Below, piece after piece: positions 58,021 through 64,000 of a DNA stretch of 64,000 nt. Every line of letters begins with the position of its first letter. Positions within the stretch are counted from its first letter, which is position 1. The stretch covers positions 27,911,103 to 27,975,102 of the forward strand of contig JAVLUZ010000154.1 of NCBI GenBank assembly GCA_036768485.1, written 5' to 3'. This stretch comes from Mermis nigrescens (Eukaryota > Nematoda > Enoplea > Mermithida > Mermithidae). The position numbers were made by a program, and so were the translations under genes. The notes beneath the pieces are model-generated. The model was not told the origin of the DNA. It saw nothing but the letters and a program-made list of their open reading frames with translations, and made no database searches.

Positions 58021-59180
58021 ACAAAAAATTTTGAGTCTTTTTTGTGTGTGCATAGGACCGAATAATATTTTACCTTCTTGTTACAAAGGGAAACAGTTCG
58101 AAAATTAGGACATGTTCGACCCATTAACTTTATTATAATTTAATTTTTGTTCAAAAAACGTTTTAAATGCTTACTAAGTGCGGATGATGATTTCAAATAT
58201 GTTCGTCGAGCACCAGTCGGACAGACAATAGATAGATACCTGCAATTTTAATTAACTTAGGAGCTGTACAAGCGGACGTTTGATTACGTAAATGTATATT
58301 ATATATTCGTGGCGTGTTTAATTTGTTTGGATAGTGCGCCTTGAATTATGCTTACTCGTGATGTTTACAATAAATTTTTATGCAAATGCAACTGAATAAT
58401 AAAATATTCCGTAAATTTATTTCTTGTTTCTGTGCCTCTCAGACTAGTGATTAGAGTTTTTATTTCATGAATCTCATTTTTTTAATGACGATCAGCAGAT
58501 TATTGGAATTGGTCTACTGAATTCGAATCGTTTGCATGAGCCGAAAAATATCAGAATTTCATCACTTGATGTATGATGTATAAACTTAATTCCCTGCACC
58601 GTCTCTTATGGTAAAGTGACGTCTAGAAGACGATAAAGGGTCGTTTAAAAGTTTAAGTGGTCCAACTAGCGTTTATGCTGCGCGGCTCGGAAGGGATTAC
58701 ATATAAAAACAACGTAATTATGTGTTTCTACTTCATGATTAGTGGAATGCGTATGCGAAAATTTAATAATCAGTTCTTTTATATTGCGCTTTTATACTCG
58801 AATCGACTGTTTGTCGTTGTGAATACATGCGTTACAACCGAAAAGTAGGCATCCAGGGAATTTTACGGCTAATGACAGCTCATTTTTTATTTTTCATTAT
58901 CGATTGTATACAAAAATATGACATTTGTTTGCTAAAGCATACATTTAAGTCTTATTCTGTGAAAAATGTAGGAAATTATGGAATTTAAGCGAAAAATCAA
59001 TGGGGAAATCTTTGATTGGTTTTTGCACCCTTGCATCCTGCTATTAATTATGTTTCCTGCTTTACAGACTCGTAACCCAAAGACTGTTTTCTACACTGGT
59101 ATGATCCTTTGTAACGCTAGTTGAAGATAAGATAAGTGTTAACTTGACTAGCCGCGTTTGCTTTTTATTAGATGCCGATT
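58021..59180. other. Intergenic, KIAA2013 to TUSC2-like gene
   Basis: No exon or transposon end recognised. AATAAA words at about 58370 and 58400 could serve KIAA2013 transcripts. Confidence 0.4.
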
Positions 59181-59187
59181 CTTACAT

Positions 59188-59584
59188 CATACATGCATAC
59201 GGTCAAAACCTATGGGAGGAGGTAAACCGAGTTTTGCTTGGGAGGGGTAAAAGAGTAATTTTTTACCTATTTTTGTACTTAATTCGTATTTTATTTTACA
59301 TCAATATTTATGGTTAAATTTGTGTGAAAACAACAATATGAGCAATGGGATGACCCATAACATCTAATATATACAAAATATTGGAAGAAAATTATTTGAA
59401 TGAAGGAATTGAACAGTCTGTTGCTCTAAAAGTAAGTATATGCACTTGAAATAAAATTGTTAGACGTCATTTGACGCTTTTTCATGGTTTAAGCAATCAC
59501 TTTTGGTCCAAAATGGCCTGAGGGGCATGCTTCTCAAAAGCCCTGGTTGAAGGATACCTCATACCCCCTCCAGTGTGTATGTGT
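59188..59584. repeat. CATACATGCATACGG MITE, copy 2
   Basis: CATACATGCATACGGTC to CCAGTGTGTATGTGTG, same inner blocks as 45831-46217 (GGATGACCCATAACAT, GTCATTTGACGC). Confidence 0.8.
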
Positions 59585-59998
59585 GCTTTACATATTTTCT
59601 TAGTCTCACTTGACTGTCCTTCACTTTTGGCGACCTATACGTCTTGTAGTATCTATCAAACATGAAGGATGTAAAAGTAAATTAGGCACTCACTAGCACA
59701 CATGTGCGTGAGGCGTCTGGATTCCCGCAGAATCTGGAAGACCTCCCAAATTGATAAACTCCCAGAATTTAATTTTGGTGCTATCTCTGCTTGATAAAGC
59801 CCCATAATTGAATTTTTGTGCTATTTTTGGTAATTTGGCCCCGCCGGACCTCGCAGAATGTTCACTAGATCTGATGAGTACCTTATTCTTTAGCACGGTA
59901 CATACACCTGTGTATTCTGCTAAACGAATAGTTTCGTCGGCTTAATCTTGAGGCTAAGTTGTTTACTTGACGGACGCTGCAGGTTTTTTTGGATATTG

Positions 59999-60144
59999 AT
60001 GGGGAGTTATTTTTCGAAAAAGTCCGACAAAACAGAACAAGGCCTGTTAATTGATTGCTGCAATAATAAAGACATTTCAGGTATAGTCAATAGTCACCGC
60101 GGAGTTCCAATTAAATGTATCAAAGGCTCATCGTCTTACGGAAT
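59999..60144 (+). CDS. TUSC2: TUSC2-like exon 1 (myristoylation signal)
   Basis: 48 codons from ATG to a GTAAGT donor, ending in phase 2 (AT), completed to Ile by exon 2. A GTATAG at 60081 is an alternative but poorer donor. Confidence 0.82.
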
Positions 60145-62747
60145 GTAAGTTACAAGTTTGTTCGAAATAATATTCATGTTTATCCATTTTATTATGGTTA
60201 AGTAAAATCTTTTTGCTTTTTATATGTTCTGTATATAATAAATTGCGCGTGCAAAAGTTTAATGTCGAAGAGTTTTAGTATGTGCGTGGCGTGCATATTC
60301 AATCTCCACAGGCAAGCTTTTTCTGCTGCGCTTGGATCTTTTGTAGAAAAAAATGTTGGTTTTTCTCGCGCAAAACGGAAATTTTCTGACAGATTTTTTG
60401 GATGACGTTCGAACGAGTCAGTTTATTATCGCTCACAACAGAATCGCTAAAATTTTCGACGACTTTTGAAGCGCATAGTCTTTGCACTTACATTTGTTTT
60501 TCTATTGTATATTGCTTTTGTTACTGCTCGAATAAATTTAGAGCTTACATCGTAGTTCGTTAATTTATGCAGTCAATACTTCACGTGCCAGAGGAGTTTT
60601 GTATACTTCAACTCCAGCATTAACTCAGCTATCTTCTCATATCAGGTAGCATAGTTATTTATTTATAAAAATTGCAATTTGTTGATTTCTGCGTAGCTAT
60701 CGAGTGAAAAGTTCGCCTGTTTAGTTCCTTTTGCTTTGTTTGAAAGAAGAAAATGCCAAAAATCATCAGAAAATAGGTACATTTCTACTCTTTATCTCAC
60801 CGACGTCAATTATTATAAGCTAATTAAGACGGCCGCCCCTCCACCCACTCGAATTCACTCTTTTACGATTATAATTAAGCTTCAATACAATGGAGAATAA
60901 TGCAACGCATGCGCTTTGGCAGCACGTAAATTCTTATATAGTTGATCAAAGTCAGCGAAGGGTATTGTGAAATTCATACGTGAATTGATTCGATAAATTT
61001 ATTTTAATAAATATGATTTTAGTCTTGGTTAATTTGATTACGAAATTTTTGTACTTCTTTTATCGTTATATGTACATATGCAACTATGTTCTATGTAAAT
61101 ACTTATTCCTTAACTTTTATGGATGGCATTTTAGACCTATGTACGTCGACGAAGATGGAGATGTTGCCAATGAATTTTATAGCGAAGTTTTTTGCTCACC
61201 GCTCAAGTTCAGAGTCTTAATGAAATCGCGTTCTCATAAACTACGTCTTGTGGTAAGTTACTATTGGTTACAATAAATAATAAACTTAGTTAAATAATTT
61301 CGTATGGAATTAAAATTTGACGCTGCAATGATTATGCCCTGCTTAACTTAGGTCAGAAACTATCGTCTTTATAGGTACTGTCGTCTCAGTAGAAACGTGA
61401 TTTTTCCCGTTGAATAATTACATACGGCGACGCAAAATGAAAAACCAATTTTGTTCTACTAATTTTTTGAATCGTAGTTTGCGTAGCTAAGCTCTGTTAA
61501 CTGGCTCAAAATGCTACTAAGTGCAATAAATTTAAGCCAAGTGCGTTCAGGATATGCATTTCATCATTTTTGTTTTTTATAGCTTACGCATAGGCCTATT
61601 TAACGAATGTTTATTAGCTGGTTGAGCACTGAATTTCGTTTAAAGCGTTTCACCGAGACTGTATCTTTGATGATCATTAATTCTAATGAATCTTTTCGAG
61701 GATATTGTGAATATAGATTAGATGATATAGTCACTGGATTTTTACATTTTTTTCTATAATTTTTTGTGTCAATCTCGTACTTGCACCTTTGTGAATCGTA
61801 AGAATTCGCCATTTGATTTTAAGGATGTTTCTACATTTCTAATTATCCTTAGCTGGGCCGCTCGTCTCTCATACATCTTGAAAAGCTCCATCTCTTATCC
61901 CATAAGTTTTTTGTATTCAATAAATGGATTTCAGAATAAAATTATTGTATTAAAGTCTGAAAGGAAAGAGCAAAAAATTACAATAGCCTTTTGACCGGAT
62001 AAATATATCATTGAGCGAAACTGAGAATCTAAATGACTTATTCACGGCCAATCTAAGGACACGTCCATTTATGCATATTCCGGGGGGACGTTGAGAGTTT
62101 GAACCCTCTCCTCTTCCAAGGATTCAAAAAAGCTCTTAAGACCCTAGAATTCAATTTTTGATTTATTTTTTGCTTTTTTCTGATTTTTTTATGCCAATGG
62201 ATATAGCTTTATGTGAAATTCCGAAAAAGATAAGTTTTGCCTCTACCGTGCATTTTCAGCCCTTTTTTACCCATTGGAAGTTTTTTGAAGTTCCTCAAAT
62301 TTCGGCTCTGTTTGCTTCTGCTGCCTCAATATTATTGTCAAGATGTGTATTTTTCGTCTTTTCTTAGTCATCGCTCAAGGTATTTCCTAAACTATTCCGG
62401 TATTGATGCATCATCGGTTCGACCATACCTGGGCGGGGGGGTTGGGGTATGCACCCCCAGAAACCAGAATACCCCCTAGAATTCAATTATTGAAAATTAT
62501 TTTTTGTTTTTTAGCAATTTTTTGATGCCAATAGATAGTTCTCGTTCAGAAACGTCGAAAAATGGTGTTTTTCGCCATATCACCATTTTTAAGGCCATTT
62601 TTTGACCTTTGGACAAATCTTGCACCCCCCAGAACTTTGATGACGCCGACTTATGAGTCTGACACAATCATACCAAGATTGATAGTTTCTCGAATGCGAC
62701 AAGCGTTTTATGATACGTATACTGAGATTTTGAATAAAAAACGGTGA
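59999..62747 (+). CDS. TUSC2: TUSC2 (FUS1)-like gene
   Basis: Small myristoylated protein linked in mammals to mitochondrial calcium handling and immune and tumour biology (family knowledge). Exons 59999-60144 and 61135-61252 join in frame. The start MGSYFSKK fits the N-myristoylation pattern (Gly2, Ser6). The second exon has PMYVDEDGDVANEFYSEVF, matching the family's MFYDEDGDLAHEFYEE. A third exon at 62658-62747 is in phase and would give 117 residues; human has 110. The middle part (residues 10-48) is not conserved. Confidence 0.85.
61135..61252 (+). CDS. TUSC2: TUSC2-like exon 2 (DEDGD motif)
   Basis: Acceptor CATTTTAG, donor GTAAGT. Encodes YVDEDGDVANEFYSEVFCSP then MKSRSHKLRLV. Phase 0 out. 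Confidence 0.9.
62075..62215 (+). repeat. CATA-TGGGCG MITE, partial
   Basis: Only the left half is recognisable (CTAGAATTCAATTTTTGATT, then ATGCCAATGGATA). Confidence 0.6.
62424..62655 (+). repeat. CATA-TGGGCG MITE, copy 9
   Basis: CATACCTGGGCGGGGGGG to GACGCCGACTTATG. It ends two bases before the candidate last TUSC2-like exon. Confidence 0.87.
62658..62747 (+). CDS. TUSC2: Candidate TUSC2-like last exon
   Basis: 30 codons to TGA: SDTIIPRLIVSRMRQAFYDT then YTEILNKKR. It aligns without gaps to the human C-terminus at about 6 of 26 positions (IP, IV, IL). The family HPRIHVDFPVIL motif is not conserved, so the call is tentative. The acceptor ATGAG sits on the last bases of a MITE. Confidence 0.45.
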   Translation, partial: SDTIIPRLIVSRMRQAFYDTYTEILNKKR

Positions 62748-63327
62748 TTATAGCATTGTTTGTCTAGTTTTCCAGCAGAAATTTAAAAAGTTTTCGTTCA
62801 TAATAGCTTTATTATTAATTGTAGAGCACGAATCTTAGGAATGGAGCATTGATTTTGCTCATTTTTAGCCATCCTCCTTCAGTCTGCCTAAACATCCAAT
62901 TCAGTGTATATTAACTCATTAGAAATTATAGAATATTACACACAAAACTGTTGTGCTTTGAGCCAAACCTATATGTAACATAGCTCGCTAACTTTTGAGC
63001 ACGTAATTTTCTTCCTATTAGGTGTCATATTTTCGTGTATAGTTTTTGAAAATTCGAAAATGCTGAATTCAGTTCAAAAAGTTTTAACTAAAACCATTCC
63101 TACCTCGATTGGTATATGGAGGATTGCCATTTTTGGCATGGATTTCCGGCTGTTTCCGTAAAAGTACTCGTGTGCTTACATGAGCAGCAGCCAAACTCTG
63201 GGAGAGGGTATGAGTGGGTGGTGTAAAACAGGCAACAATCCCGAAAGACATGCCGAAAATTCAATTCTGAGAGGTGTATCGATTTTGTGGGTCTTACGAA
63301 TTCTGGTGGTTTAGAGAGAGACTAGAC

Positions 63328-63601
63328 AACACGTGGGCGGGGCTGGGGGTATACACACCTCCAGTAGTTCGAATACCCCCCCACACACACACACACACAC
63401 ACAACAACACACCCCCAGAATTCAATTTTCGAAAATTTTCTTCGTTTTTTTAGCAATTTTTTGATGCTAATGGATAGTTCACAATGAAAAACGTTGAAAA
63501 TTGGTGTTTTTTCGCCATATACCACCATTTTTAAGACCATTTTTCGACCTTTGAAAAATCTTGCTCACCCCCATTCAGAATTTTCGTGTTTCCCGCCTAT
63601 G
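63328..63601 (+). repeat. CATA-TGGGCG MITE, copy 10, with (CA)n
   Basis: ACACGTGGGCGGGG to TTCCCGCCTATG. A (CA) run at 63382-63410 has expanded in its homopolymer zone. Confidence 0.85.
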
Positions 63602-63655
63602 GAATAGACCCCCTTCAATCTCCTCCCACGCCTACGTGTGTTCACTGCTCTTGAG

Positions 63656-64000
63656 CAGTGGCGGATCTAGGATTGTCTAAAGGGGGTACCTCAAATTTTC
63701 CAGAAACAGTCAAAAATAGGTCTTATTTAAAATCACTTTTGACGCAATATTTTTACCAAAAATTCTTGAAAATTTTGACAATTTTGTGTAAAAATCATTA
63801 TATTTCTTTGACTTTAGCGAAAATCCGGCGCCCGGAAAGTTTGATAAAATTAGACGGAGGGATGTTTAGAAGCTTAATTTACCGCATTTTATGTATTTTA
63901 AAGTGAAACGTCAAAAATGTTCGAAAGTTATGTTCGAAAAAAGAAGAAATCTATGCTGAAATAGTTGTTTCTAGCTGTTGAAATTAATTCTAAAACCTAT
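63656..64000. mobile_element. DNA element left end running off the window
   Basis: Starts CAGTGGCGGATCTAGGATTG, a common hAT-like terminus. Contains AAAATCCGGCGCCCGG where related families have a GGCGC hairpin. The other end lies beyond the window. Confidence 0.5.

Overview
This is a eukaryotic, AT-rich nuclear window. The spliced genes with GT-AG introns, the dense DNA transposons and the CR1/L2-like LINEs suggest an arthropod, probably an insect; a hemipteran is possible but that is a guess. I see no bacterial-type operons, CRISPR array or rRNA. Only about 3.0 kb of the 64 kb codes for host protein. It lies in three conserved genes that I assembled by hand from exon phase and splice sites.

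(1) A Pur-alpha homologue on the minus strand, seven exons, 12188 down to 443, 288 codons: three PUR repeats that bind purine-rich single-stranded DNA/RNA. (2) A KIAA2013 (DUF2152-type) homologue on the plus strand, eleven exons, 36252 to 57442, 600 codons: a glycosylated two-pass membrane protein with a short N-terminal anchor, a large lumenal domain and a conserved C-terminal membrane helix. (3) A TUSC2 (FUS1)-like gene on the plus strand: two secure exons at 59999-60144 and 61135-61252 and a probable last exon at 62658-62747; it starts with an N-myristoylation signal. The three genes have no evident functional link.

Layout: 0.4-12.2 kb Pur-alpha with TE-loaded introns; 12.6-15.9 kb GC-rich and hairpin MITEs; 15.9-21.0 kb a 5.1-kb hAT element holding a LINE that holds a second hAT that holds a third; 21.0-24.0 kb a decayed LINE; 24.3-26.3 kb palindromes and short duplications; 26.4-30.4 kb LINE copies, three of them head to tail; 30.5-33.3 kb a fold-back with seven repeat units in each arm and a SINE near its centre; 33.3-35.7 kb a 'GGCGATGG' element and a PIF/Harbinger-like element with a Myb/SANT-like ORF; 36.2-57.4 kb KIAA2013, whose introns are MITE collections; 58-64 kb TUSC2-like gene and more MITEs.

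The main interest is the transposon population. At least ten elements keep 8-bp target duplications (hAT type). Several have ends built from an element-specific short palindromic word. A separate set of MITE families all end in CATA...TATG, and a core of about 45 bp is shared between CATA-ended families and an 8-bp-duplicating family. Element boundaries, duplications and splice sites were read directly from the sequence; protein identities come from motif recall, and no database search was run.
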